From NCBI RefSeq assembly GCF_019704555.1, contig NZ_AP024745.1, forward strand, positions 11,645,501 through 11,709,500: 64,000 nt of DNA, read 5' to 3'. The notes under the pieces are model-generated. The model did no database searches. It worked only from the letters and a program-made list of their open reading frames with translations, and was not told the DNA's origin. The stretch is from Actinoplanes sp. L3-i22 (GTDB lineage Bacteria; Actinomycetota; Actinomycetes; Mycobacteriales; Micromonosporaceae). Of the stretch, positions 47,268 to 54,585 are shown piece by piece; position 1 is the first letter of the stretch; each line of letters begins with the position of its first letter. Both the position numbers and the translations under genes were made by a program.

Positions 47268-47609
47268 TCACAGCTGGCCGGCCGCGATGGCGTCGTCCAC
47301 CTCCGGGAAGATCGCGAAGTAACGGGCCAGCCCGACGGTCACCAGCAGTCTGGTGAGAAACGGGTTCGCGGAGGCGAAGCTGAGCCAGCCGCCCCGGGCC
47401 GCGATGACCTCTTTACTGATGATGAACGTGCTCAACCCGATCGAGTCGCAGAATTTCAGCTCGGTCAGGTCCACCACGATCCGTGGCACCGGGCGATCCA
47501 ACAGTCCGGAGAAGACGACGCGCAGCTCGTCGGCGGTGTCCGCGTCGAGCTCGCCCTTGAGGTGCAGCACGGCAACATCAGGCCGGTGCTCGGTGACGGT
47601 GGCGCGCAT
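47268..47609 (-). CDS. STAS-domain anti-anti-sigma factor
   Basis: 113 aa, the normal single-domain SpoIIAA/RsbV-like size. Conserved FCDSIGLS with the phosphorylatable Ser56. Should bind an anti-sigma kinase when unphosphorylated; no kinase or sigma gene is adjacent. AGAAAG upstream of the ATG is a weak ribosome-binding site. Confidence 0.9.
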   Translation of the reverse strand: MRATVTEHRPDVAVLHLKGELDADTADELRVVFSGLLDRPVPRIVVDLTELKFCDSIGLSTFIISKEVIAARGGWLSFASANPFLTRLLVTVGLARYFAIFPEVDDAIAAGQL

Positions 47610-47767
47610 GGCAATCGCTTTCTACCCAGTTTCGACGGAATTTAAAGGGTAGATTGCGCCGAATCGCGTACATCGGACTGCCGGTGCGTCGTGGACCGGC
47701 TTGACATCCGCCCCGGAGCGCTATCCGCGAAAAATCTTGGGAGTCGCCAAAACCCCCACGAATAGGA

Positions 47768-47798
47768 ACGGGCCGGACCCCAGTGGGGTCCGGCCCGT
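47768..47798 (-). terminator. Terminator of the small gene at 47861
   Basis: Perfect 14-bp stem ACGGGCCGGACCCC / GGGGTCCGGCCCGT with loop AGT, 62 bp after the small gene. The 47610-47767 part of the gap shows no gene; it should hold the STAS promoter. Confidence 0.75.
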
Positions 47799-47860
47799 CT
47801 CAAAGGCTGGCCGAGACAGTCAAGCACCGACGGCACAGCCCAAAGGGCTCCTGGCGCGAC

Positions 47861-48070
47861 TTACAACTCGCGCCACCGCCAGCGTGGACCTCGCCACGCG
47901 TCGGCCAGGATCATCGCTGACGCCCGGCCGGGACACTGCTGCACCTTCGACTTCCCGTCGGGTCCGCCCAGTTGGGCTTCGACCTCCCAGGTGCTGCCGT
48001 CGGTGCGGACGTAGACATCGCGGCGCTGGAGCCGGACGTCGCCATTCCACCAGTGATGCTCAACTCTCAC
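47861..48070 (-). CDS. Small Trp/Arg-rich protein of unknown function
   Basis: 69 aa, MRVEHHWWNGDVRLQRRDVY..., with a beta-rich look and ending WRGPRWRWREL. Support: TAGATT 6 nt before the GTG (leaderless layout), lower-GC 5' end, strong downstream terminator. Six Trp in 69 residues is unusual. No family recognised. Confidence 0.6.
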   Translation of the reverse strand: MRVEHHWWNGDVRLQRRDVYVRTDGSTWEVEAQLGGPDGKSKVQQCPGRASAMILADAWRGPRWRWREL

Positions 48071-48383
48071 ATGTCAAATCTACGACAGGCATCGACGAAC
48101 CTGCGTTGGGGCGTTTCTGTGAATGTTTCTCACCGCCCGGTCGGAACCGCATTGTCTGATCCGGTGTATTTGGTCTGCGTGACTTGCGCAACACCCTATG
48201 TCGCTGGGCCGTCCATGATTCACTACGCACCGTAATTCAAGGCGTTGACGTGCGACGACATCCCGTTGTTACAAACCCGGCGCTGATCATGTGGAACGAC
48301 CGAACGGACGAGCCGCACGCGGTACGCGCGAACGATCCGGATTCAGGGCACACAGAGTGACGTATGTGACGGGAGAAAACAAG
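48071..48383. other. ~310-bp gap without a supported gene
   Basis: Noticeably more AT-rich than its flanks. Holds the likely promoter of the small gene at its left end; a few TTGAC-like hexamers (48240-48260) have no paired -10 or gene. Confidence 0.4.
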
Positions 48384-48412
48384 AGAGCCCGATCCATGAA
48401 GGATCGGGCTCT
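48384..48412 (-). terminator. Terminator of tRNA-Ser(CGA)
   Basis: Perfect 12-bp stem AGAGCCCGATCC / GGATCGGGCTCT with 5-nt loop, 2 bp after the CCA; on the minus strand followed by CTTGTTTTC. Confidence 0.9.
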
Positions 48413-48414
48413 AC

Positions 48415-48504
48415 TGGCGGTGGCGGCGGGATTTGAACCCGCGGAGGGCGTAAACCCTCACACGCTTTCGAGGCGTGCTCCTTAGGCCACTCGGACACGC
48501 CACC
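48415..48504 (-). tRNA. tRNA-Ser (anticodon CGA)
   Basis: 90 nt with CCA encoded. Acceptor GGTGGCG / CGCCACC, anticodon stem CACGC / GCGTG with loop CTCGAAA (CGA, codon UCG), long variable arm and T-arm GCGGGTTCAAATCCCGC. Confidence 0.97.
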
Positions 48505-48511
48505 GACGAGT

Positions 48512-48540
48512 ACGTTACCGGACGCCTCGCGCGCCCCGAA
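48512..48540 (-). promoter_or_regulatory. Promoter of tRNA-Ser(CGA)
   Basis: Minus strand TTCGGG (48540-48535), 17-bp spacer, TAACGT (48517-48512), 7 nt before the mature tRNA. Confidence 0.5.
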
Positions 48541-48620
48541 GCCGGGTCACCCATAACCTCCCGGGCCCTCGTTGACCTGGCAAGATCGGCGAGAGTAGTC
48601 AAACGAGACGGAGATACGGC

Positions 48621-49334
48621 ATGAGCGTGCACATCGGGGCGAAGCCCGGGGAGATCGCCGAGCGGGTGCTGCTGCCCGGTGACCCGGTGCGGGCCAAGTG
48701 GATCGCGGAGACGTTCCTCGAGGACGCGGTCTGCTACACCCAGGTCCGCGGGATGCTCGGCTTCACCGGCACCTGGCAGGGGCAGCGGGTCTCGGTGCAG
48801 GGCTCCGGCATGGGTATGCCGTCGGCGTCCATCTACACCCACGAGCTGATCAACGAGTACGGGGTGAAGTCGGTCATCCGGATCGGCTCCTGCGGCGCGC
48901 TCGCGATGGACCTGAACCTCGGTGACGTCGTCGCCGCGATCGGTTCGGCGACCGATTCCAACATGAACCGGGCCCGCTTCGACGGCCTGATCGACTACGC
49001 CCCGGTGGCCGACTTCGGCCTGCTGCGCACCGCGGTCGACATCGCCGAGGCGCGCGGCGTCCCGATGCGGGTCGGCCCGATCCTGGCCGCCGACGCGTTC
49101 TACACCGACCGCCCCGACCTGTACGACGCGCTGGCCCTCTACGGCGTGCTCGCGGTCGAGATGGAGTCCGCCGCGATCTACACCATCGCGGCCCGCTACG
49201 GCGCCAAGGCGCTGACCATCCTGACCGTGAGCGATCACATCAAGCGGGGCGAGGCGATGGCCGCGGACCAGCGCGAGCAGGGCTTCAGCAACATGGTCAA
49301 GATCGGTCTCGACACGATCATCGCCGGCGCCTGA
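48621..49334 (+). CDS. deoD: Purine-nucleoside phosphorylase, DeoD type
   Basis: 237 aa, hexameric-PNP size. [14 protein letters not shown] (phosphate site), [29 protein letters not shown] (ribose/base contact) and TVSDHI with the catalytic Asp. Cleaves purine (deoxy)nucleosides with phosphate for salvage. ATG with GGAG upstream. Convergent with tadA. Confidence 0.95.
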   Translation: MSVHIGAKPGEIAERVLLPGDPVRAKWIAETFLEDAVCYTQVRGMLGFTGTWQGQRVSVQGSGMGMPSASIYTHELINEYGVKSVIRIGSCGALAMDLNLGDVVAAIGSATDSNMNRARFDGLIDYAPVADFGLLRTAVDIAEARGVPMRVGPILAADAFYTDRPDLYDALALYGVLAVEMESAAIYTIAARYGAKALTILTVSDHIKRGEAMAADQREQGFSNMVKIGLDTIIAGA

Positions 49335-49340
49335 CGGCGG

Positions 49341-49787
49341 TCAGCGGAAGAAGTCCCGCATCAACCGGGCGCACTCGGGCTCCAGGATGCCGCCGTAGAC
49401 CTCCGGCCGATGGTTCAGCCGGGGGTCGCGGACCACGTCCCACAGCGACCCGACCGCCCCGGTCTTCGGCTCCCAGGCGCCGAAGACCAGCGTCGAGATC
49501 CGGGCGAGCACCAGCGCGCCGGCGCACATCGTGCACGGCTCCAGGGTGACCACCAGGGTGCAGCCGTCCAGCCGCCACTCACCGCGGACCGCGGCCGCCC
49601 GGCGCAGCGCCAGGATCTCGGCGTGCGCGGTCGGGTCCCCGGTGAGCTCACGTTCGTTGCCGGCGACGGCCAGCTCGGCGCCGTCCGGGTCGAGGACGAT
49701 CGCCCCGACCGGCACGTCCGACGGCGAGGTGGACGCGACGGACAGGGCCCGCCGCATCCACAGCTCATGCCGCCCGCGACGAATCAC
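49341..49787 (-). CDS. tadA: tRNA-specific adenosine deaminase
   Basis: 148 aa. Zinc deaminase motifs His55-Ala-Glu57 and Pro84-Cys85-x-x-Cys88. Makes inosine-34 in tRNA-Arg(ACG). GTG 49787 overlaps the partner gene stop as GTGA; Met11 (49757) also fits. Confidence 0.93.
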   Translation of the reverse strand: MIRRGRHELWMRRALSVASTSPSDVPVGAIVLDPDGAELAVAGNERELTGDPTAHAEILALRRAAAVRGEWRLDGCTLVVTLEPCTMCAGALVLARISTLVFGAWEPKTGAVGSLWDVVRDPRLNHRPEVYGGILEPECARLMRDFFR

Positions 49788-50299
49788 GCCTCGCGCAGCT
49801 CCTCCATCTCGTCACCGCACCCGATCTTCTGACAGATCTCGGCGGTGATGTCGGACGGCAACATGCCCTCCATGCCGCACAGCGACAGCAGCCGCTGCGC
49901 GGGGATGCCCAGGTCGTTCAACAGGTCGGCATCGCCGATCGGATCGGCGTCCGGGTCCGCGGCCGGCCGGTCGTCCTCATCCTCGTCGTCGTGCGCGGCC
50001 AGGTCGTCGACCTCGACAGCCGGTGTCTCCACCTCACCGAGCAGCACCGATCCGATCCGGGACTCCTCGGCGAAGCCCGAGTCCGACCCGAAGACCCGCA
50101 GGTCCTCCCCCTCGTCGAGGCGCAGGATCGACAGGTACTCGTCGTCGCTCTCGACGAACAACAGCGCCAGCTCGGCATCCGGCTCGGCATCCCGGAGCGC
50201 ATCCACCACCTCGTCGATGTCGGCCAGGCCTGAAAGGTCCAGCTCCGACGCAGTCCACCCGTTCTTTCCCCGGGCGACAGCGGCAGCGAAAATCGACAC
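49784..50299 (-). CDS. TadA-associated protein
   Basis: 171 aa, acidic, with an Asp/Glu-rich stretch at about 101-115 and a C-terminal PAQRLLSLCGMEGMLPSD segment. This matches the actinobacterial tRNA adenosine deaminase-associated family, always upstream of tadA. Function unknown; coupling suggests a TadA partner. Confidence 0.9.
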   Translation of the reverse strand: MSIFAAAVARGKNGWTASELDLSGLADIDEVVDALRDAEPDAELALLFVESDDEYLSILRLDEGEDLRVFGSDSGFAEESRIGSVLLGEVETPAVEVDDLAAHDDEDEDDRPAADPDADPIGDADLLNDLGIPAQRLLSLCGMEGMLPSDITAEICQKIGCGDEMEELREA

Positions 50300-50389
50300 G
50301 ATTCCCCCAACGCGGTTCTAATCCTCAGCGCCTGACGGTAGCTGGTGGGGCGGCGGGCGCGACGCGCCACGCCCTTTCTCGTAGCGAGA

Positions 50390-50557
50390 TCAGTTCGTAG
50401 TACGGCGGCGGGTGGCGATCAGCTCGCGCAACCGCATGTCACGCGCACGCAGCGGGGGCGCCGACGCACGCGCGGATTTCGCCTGGGCCAGGGCCGCCAG
50501 CAGTTCCAGACGACGACGGCAGCGTTCCGCGTCCAAGCGCTGCGGTGAGGGCGACAT
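50390..50557 (-). CDS. Possible small Arg/Ala-rich protein
   Basis: 55 aa from ATG 50557 (MSPSPQRLDAERCRRRLELLAALAQ), predicted helical and strongly basic. No ribosome-binding site and no family; may be a chance frame. Confidence 0.3.
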   Translation of the reverse strand: MSPSPQRLDAERCRRRLELLAALAQAKSARASAPPLRARDMRLRELIATRRRTTN

Positions 50558-50670
50558 GCTGCCGAGAGTGCCGAGCCGACCGGCGTTCGTCAAGGGTCGA
50601 TCCGCACTTCAGGAGGACCCGTGCGGAGGGCGATCAAGGCCCTCCGGAGCGTCGCCGACGGTGAGTCCGA

Positions 50671-51009
50671 TCACCACAACGGGAAGTTCAGCGTGTCGAT
50701 CCAGCGCAGCGCCACGAAGCCCAGCGCGACGGCCAGGCCGACCCCGCTCGAACAGGCCACGCCGAGCGCCACCCCACGGTCCCCGATCAGGGTCAGGACC
50801 AGGGAGATCAGCCAGCCGGCGACGGTGGCGGCGATGGTCCACCACGCATACGACGCCAGGTCGTGCCCGAGGCTGCCGAAGAGCAGCAGCCAAACGGCCC
50901 CGGCCGCGAGACCGCTGAACACCGGGCCGGCCCCGATCGGGTTCGGCTCGCGGTAGACCGGGCGCGGCGGCAGCCCGGCGTAGTAGCCCGGCGGCGGCTG
51001 CGGCTGCAT
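50671..51009 (-). CDS. Small integral membrane protein
   Basis: 112 aa. A Pro-rich cytoplasmic N-terminus (about 28 residues) then three hydrophobic helices (GAVWLLLFGSLG, WTIAATVAGWLISLVLTLI, GVGLAVALGFVAL). ATG with GGAGGGAG 5 nt upstream. No family recognised. Confidence 0.75.
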   Translation of the reverse strand: MQPQPPPGYYAGLPPRPVYREPNPIGAGPVFSGLAAGAVWLLLFGSLGHDLASYAWWTIAATVAGWLISLVLTLIGDRGVALGVACSSGVGLAVALGFVALRWIDTLNFPLW

Positions 51010-51096
51010 GGGATCTCCCTCCGAACTCCTGGAAGAGGTCGTGGAACCAGACTATCCGGGACAACGGAAAACACGGATGTCTGCCAGGATGTCGCG

Positions 51097-51786
51097 GTGC
51101 GCGTACCCCGAATCCTCTCCGGCCTGACCATCGCGGCCGTGCTTCTGACCGGATACGGCATCGCCTCCGCGGCGGAGCCCGCCACCCAGTCGGTCGCCGT
51201 CGTCACGGATGTGGCCCTGCCCGTCCCGACGGTGAAGCCGACCAGTGCGATCGCGGCGATCAAGGCCGCCACCGCGACCAAGAAGTACGCCTTCCCGGTC
51301 GCCGTCAAGAACGCTTCCTGGCACAACACCCACTCCGGCTACCCGGCCACCGACATCTTCGCGGCCTGCGGTTCCAAGGTGGTCGCCACCACGACCGGCG
51401 TGGTCCTGGAGATCAGCCTGAAGGACAAGTTCAAGAAGGGCATGAAGGACGGGCCGTACAACGGCGGCCTGTTCGTCTCGATCCTCGGCGACGACGGTGT
51501 GCGGTACTACGGGTCGCACCTGCAGTCGGTGACCACGGGCATCAAGAAGGGCGTCCGGGTCAAGGTCGGCCAGCAGATCGGCAAGGTCGGCCACACCGGC
51601 AACGCGAGCGGCGTCTGCCACCTGCACTACGGCATCTCGCCGTCGTGCGCCAAGGTCGGCGACTGGAAGGTCCGCCGCGGCGTGATCTGGCCGTACTCGT
51701 ACCTCGCCTCGTGGCGCAAGGGCGGCCAGAAGAGCGCGGTCTCCGCGGTCAAGGCCTGGCAGAAGAAGCACGGCTGCAAGGCCTAG
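51097..51786 (+). CDS. Secreted M23 peptidase (LytM-like)
   Basis: 229 aa with signal peptide (cleavage after about residue 26). LytM active-site residues His79-x6-Asp86 (HSGYPATD), His141, and HLH at 175-177. Predicted peptidoglycan endopeptidase. GTG 51097 begins the Arg-led signal. Lys-rich C-terminal half. Copy 3 of the dispersed element follows. Confidence 0.88.
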   Translation: MRVPRILSGLTIAAVLLTGYGIASAAEPATQSVAVVTDVALPVPTVKPTSAIAAIKAATATKKYAFPVAVKNASWHNTHSGYPATDIFAACGSKVVATTTGVVLEISLKDKFKKGMKDGPYNGGLFVSILGDDGVRYYGSHLQSVTTGIKKGVRVKVGQQIGKVGHTGNASGVCHLHYGISPSCAKVGDWKVRRGVIWPYSYLASWRKGGQKSAVSAVKAWQKKHGCKA

Positions 51787-51801
51787 TTTCAAAGGCAAGT
51801 T

Positions 51802-51930
51802 CAAGTTCAAGATCTTTTTTGCCTCGGTCCGCCGGGGTACAGATCGTCGCTCCCGCGGGGACCCTTCCGGGCCTCGCAGGGCGCGGGGCGCCCAGAACGC
51901 GAGCCCCTACAGGGCGACGTCCGAGGGTGG
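51802..51930 (+). repeat. Dispersed structured element, copy 3
   Basis: Matches copy 2 from TTCAAGATC through GAGGGTGG with few changes. Inner hairpin is GGGCGC-GGG-GCGCCC, loop one base shorter than in copies 1 and 2 with the stem kept. Flanked by a perfect 10-bp direct repeat TCAAAGGCAA (51789-51798, 51950-51959). Between the M23 gene and tyrA. Confidence 0.85.
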
Positions 51931-51963
51931 TTGCGGTCAGAGCACAAGATCAAAGGCAAAACC

Positions 51964-52003
51964 CGGGGCCCGTGCTGACTGCGCGGGCCCCGGCGTCTAT
52001 AAC
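51964..52003 (+). promoter_or_regulatory. tyrA promoter within an inverted repeat, leaderless start
   Basis: CTGACT (51975-51980), 17-bp spacer, TATAAC (51998-52003), 6 nt before the GTG. The inverted repeat CGGGGCCCG / CGGGCCCCG (51964-51972, 51984-51992) brackets the -35, so it could be an operator or a terminator for the upstream gene. Confidence 0.65.
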
Positions 52004-52009
52004 CGATAC

Positions 52010-52987
52010 GTGCGGATTGCAGTCATCGGACTGGGACTGATCGGCGGGTCGCTGCTGCGGGCCCTGGCCGCGGCGGGACATGAGGTATCCGGTTTCGACG
52101 CCGACGCGGCGACCCGGGAGCTGGCCCGGGCGGCGGGGCACCGGGTGCCGGACTCCGCGCCCGAGGCGGTCGACGGGACCGAGGTGGTGGCTCTCGCCGT
52201 ACCCCTGCCGCATCTGCCGCAAGCCATCGCCGACCTGGCGGATTACCGCGGCCTGGTGACCGATGTGACCTCGGTGAAGGGCCCGGTACGGGCCCTCGCC
52301 GAGGAACGCGGGTTGCGCCGTTTCGTCGGCGGGCACCCGATGGCCGGCACCGCCGCGTCCGGCTTCGCCGCCTCCGACCCGGAGCTGTTCCAGGGCTGCA
52401 TGTGGGTGCTCTGCGTGGAGCCGCACGGCACCGACCTGGACGACTGGCTGACGCTGGCCCGGCTCTACACCGCGCTGGGCGCCCGGGTGCTGCCGATCAC
52501 CGCGGCCGAGCACGACAACGCGGTCGCCGCGATCAGCCACGTCCCGCACCTGCTCGCCGCCGCCCTGACCGAGTCGATCAACGAGCGCCCGCTGGCCGCG
52601 GCGCTGGCCGCCGGCTCGTTCCGGGACGGCACCCGGGTCGCGGCGACCCGGGCCGAGCTGACCGCGGCGATGTGCGGCGGCAACGCGAACGAGGTCATCC
52701 GCGAGCTGAACCACGTGATCGACGATCTCGAGCAGTTGCGGGACCAACTGGAGCTCGACGATCCGGTGAGCGCGCTGGTGCCGCATCTGAAAGCCACCGA
52801 GGAGCTCCGGCGGGCCTGGCCGCCCGCGCCGGGGGCCACGGAACGCCTGGCCTGGCCGCCGACCGCGACCTTCCTGGCCGCGCCGGCGCACACGCTGCTG
52901 GAGCTGGGCCGGGCCGGCGGCTGGGTGACCGCGGTCGGCGACGGCGAACTCGTCGTGGTGCGACCGAAAGAAGCGGCCGGAAACTGA
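52010..52987 (+). CDS. tyrA: Prephenate dehydrogenase
   Basis: 325 aa. NAD-binding GLGLIGGS (7-14), TDVTSVKGPV, GGHPMAGT (active-site His) and HDNAVAAISHVPHLLA. Converts prephenate to 4-hydroxyphenylpyruvate for tyrosine synthesis. No ACT domain is evident; the ~50-residue tail is Ala/Trp/Pro-rich. GTG start is leaderless. Confidence 0.93.
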   Translation: MRIAVIGLGLIGGSLLRALAAAGHEVSGFDADAATRELARAAGHRVPDSAPEAVDGTEVVALAVPLPHLPQAIADLADYRGLVTDVTSVKGPVRALAEERGLRRFVGGHPMAGTAASGFAASDPELFQGCMWVLCVEPHGTDLDDWLTLARLYTALGARVLPITAAEHDNAVAAISHVPHLLAAALTESINERPLAAALAAGSFRDGTRVAATRAELTAAMCGGNANEVIRELNHVIDDLEQLRDQLELDDPVSALVPHLKATEELRRAWPPAPGATERLAWPPTATFLAAPAHTLLELGRAGGWVTAVGDGELVVVRPKEAAGN

Positions 52988-53043
52988 CCGCTATTCCTTC
53001 TAGCGTGGTTCTCGACGGAGAAACCACGACAGAGGAGTCGGCA

Positions 53044-53616
53044 ATGCCCGGTCAGGTCGGACCCATCAGCAACGAGCAGGAAGGCCTGCTCGCCTACCTC
53101 GCCCAGATGCGTTACGTGCTCAAACTGACCGCCCACGGCCTCACCCCGGAGCAGCTCCGGGCCACGCCGAGCGCCAGCCCGCTGAGCGTGGGCGGCCTGA
53201 TCAAACACTGCGTCTCCACCGAGGAGGGCTGGATCGCGCAGCTGACCGGCGGCGACCAGAAGCCGGACTTCGCGAAGTACCAGGAGAACTTCGCGCTGAC
53301 CGACGACGAGACCATCGAGGACGTGTTCGCCCGCTACGACCGGGCCGCGACGACGACCGAGAAGACCATCGCCGAGATCGGTGACCTCGGCCACCGCGTC
53401 CCGATCGTCGACGCGGCGCCGTGGAACCGCCCGGACCTCGACCACTTCACGCCGCGCTGGGTCCTGCTGCACCTGATCCAGGAGACCGCGCGGCACGCCG
53501 GCCACGCCGACATCATCCGCGAGTCGGTCGACGGCGCCACGGCGTACCCGCTGATGGCGGCCGCCGAGGGCTGGCCGGAGTCGCCGTGGCTCAAGCCGTG
53601 GAGCAAGGAGAGCTAG
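53044..53616 (+). CDS. DinB-family protein (DUF664, mycothiol-dependent enzyme-like)
   Basis: 190 aa. Four-helix DinB fold with metal-type His in LIKHCVSTEEGW (residues 57-68) and ETARHAGHADIIRE near 152-165. Actinobacterial members are metal-dependent mycothiol S-transferases. ATG with AGGAG 7 nt upstream. Its stop overlaps the convergent mtnA stop by 4 bp. Confidence 0.87.
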   Translation: MPGQVGPISNEQEGLLAYLAQMRYVLKLTAHGLTPEQLRATPSASPLSVGGLIKHCVSTEEGWIAQLTGGDQKPDFAKYQENFALTDDETIEDVFARYDRAATTTEKTIAEIGDLGHRVPIVDAAPWNRPDLDHFTPRWVLLHLIQETARHAGHADIIRESVDGATAYPLMAAAEGWPESPWLKPWSKES

Positions 53617-54575
53617 GGCCGCTCGCCGCGGTCCAGCCGGATCACCCGGCGGTCGGTGACGATCGCGGTGACCAGGTCGTGCGGGGTCACGTCGAAGGCC
53701 GGGTTGACCGCGTCACTCCACGCGGTCACCTCGGTCGCGCCGCGGTCCTCGATCTCGACGTGCCCGCCGGTCGGCGTCGTCACGTCCACCGTGGACTCCG
53801 GCGCCACCACCAGGAACGGGATACCGGCGCGACGGGCGCCGAGCGCGTGCGCGTACGTCCCGATCTTGTTGATCACGTCGCCGTTGGCGCAGATCCGGTC
53901 GGCGCCCAGGATCACCGCGTCCACCTCGCCGCGGGCCATCAGGAACGGGCCGGCCGAGTCGACCGCGACCCGGTGCTCGATGCCCCACCGGGTCAGCTCC
54001 CACGAGGTCAGCCGCGCGCCCTGCAACAGCGGCCGGGTCTCGCTGGCGATCACCCCGCCGAGCTGCCCGCGCCGGTGCAGCTCGCCGACCACGCCGAGCG
54101 CGGTGCCGATCACCACGGTGGCCAGCCCGCCGGTGTTGCAGTGGGTGAGCAGCCGCGGCCGGTCGCCGCGCAGCTCGACGACCAGGTCGGCGCCACGGAC
54201 CGCCATCGCCTCGGACGCCGCGATCTCCTCGTCCCGGATCGCGCAGGCCTCGGCCAGCACCGCGTCCGGCCCGGTGGACAGCCAACTCGCCGCGCGCCGG
54301 GCGCCGCGGGCCAGGTTCACCGCGGTCGGCCGGGCGGTCTCGATCCGGTGCACGGCGTTGTGCAGCGCGGCCGGATCGTCGGCGTGCACCCGGGCGGCCA
54401 GTGCGACCCCGAACGCCCCGGCCACGCCGAGCGCCGGCGCGCCCCGGACCGCCAGCGACTGGATCGCCGCGATCAGCTCGCCGACCGTGTGCAGCCGGAG
54501 CACCCGCAACTCCCCGGGAAGCACCGTCTGGTCAATGATCTCGACAGCGCCATCCACCCAGTCGATCGTCCGCAT
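53613..54575 (-). CDS. mtnA: S-methyl-5-thioribose-1-phosphate isomerase
   Basis: 320 aa. Aldose-ketose isomerase of methionine salvage. RGAPALG (44-50), catalytic Cys146 in THCNTGG and Asp226 in GADRICANGD. ATG 54575 (MRTIDW) is preferred over the slightly longer frame. 10 bp after the M48 gene. Confidence 0.93.
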   Translation of the reverse strand: MRTIDWVDGAVEIIDQTVLPGELRVLRLHTVGELIAAIQSLAVRGAPALGVAGAFGVALAARVHADDPAALHNAVHRIETARPTAVNLARGARRAASWLSTGPDAVLAEACAIRDEEIAASEAMAVRGADLVVELRGDRPRLLTHCNTGGLATVVIGTALGVVGELHRRGQLGGVIASETRPLLQGARLTSWELTRWGIEHRVAVDSAGPFLMARGEVDAVILGADRICANGDVINKIGTYAHALGARRAGIPFLVVAPESTVDVTTPTGGHVEIEDRGATEVTAWSDAVNPAFDVTPHDLVTAIVTDRRVIRLDRGERP

Positions 54576-54585
54576 GCCCCGAAGG

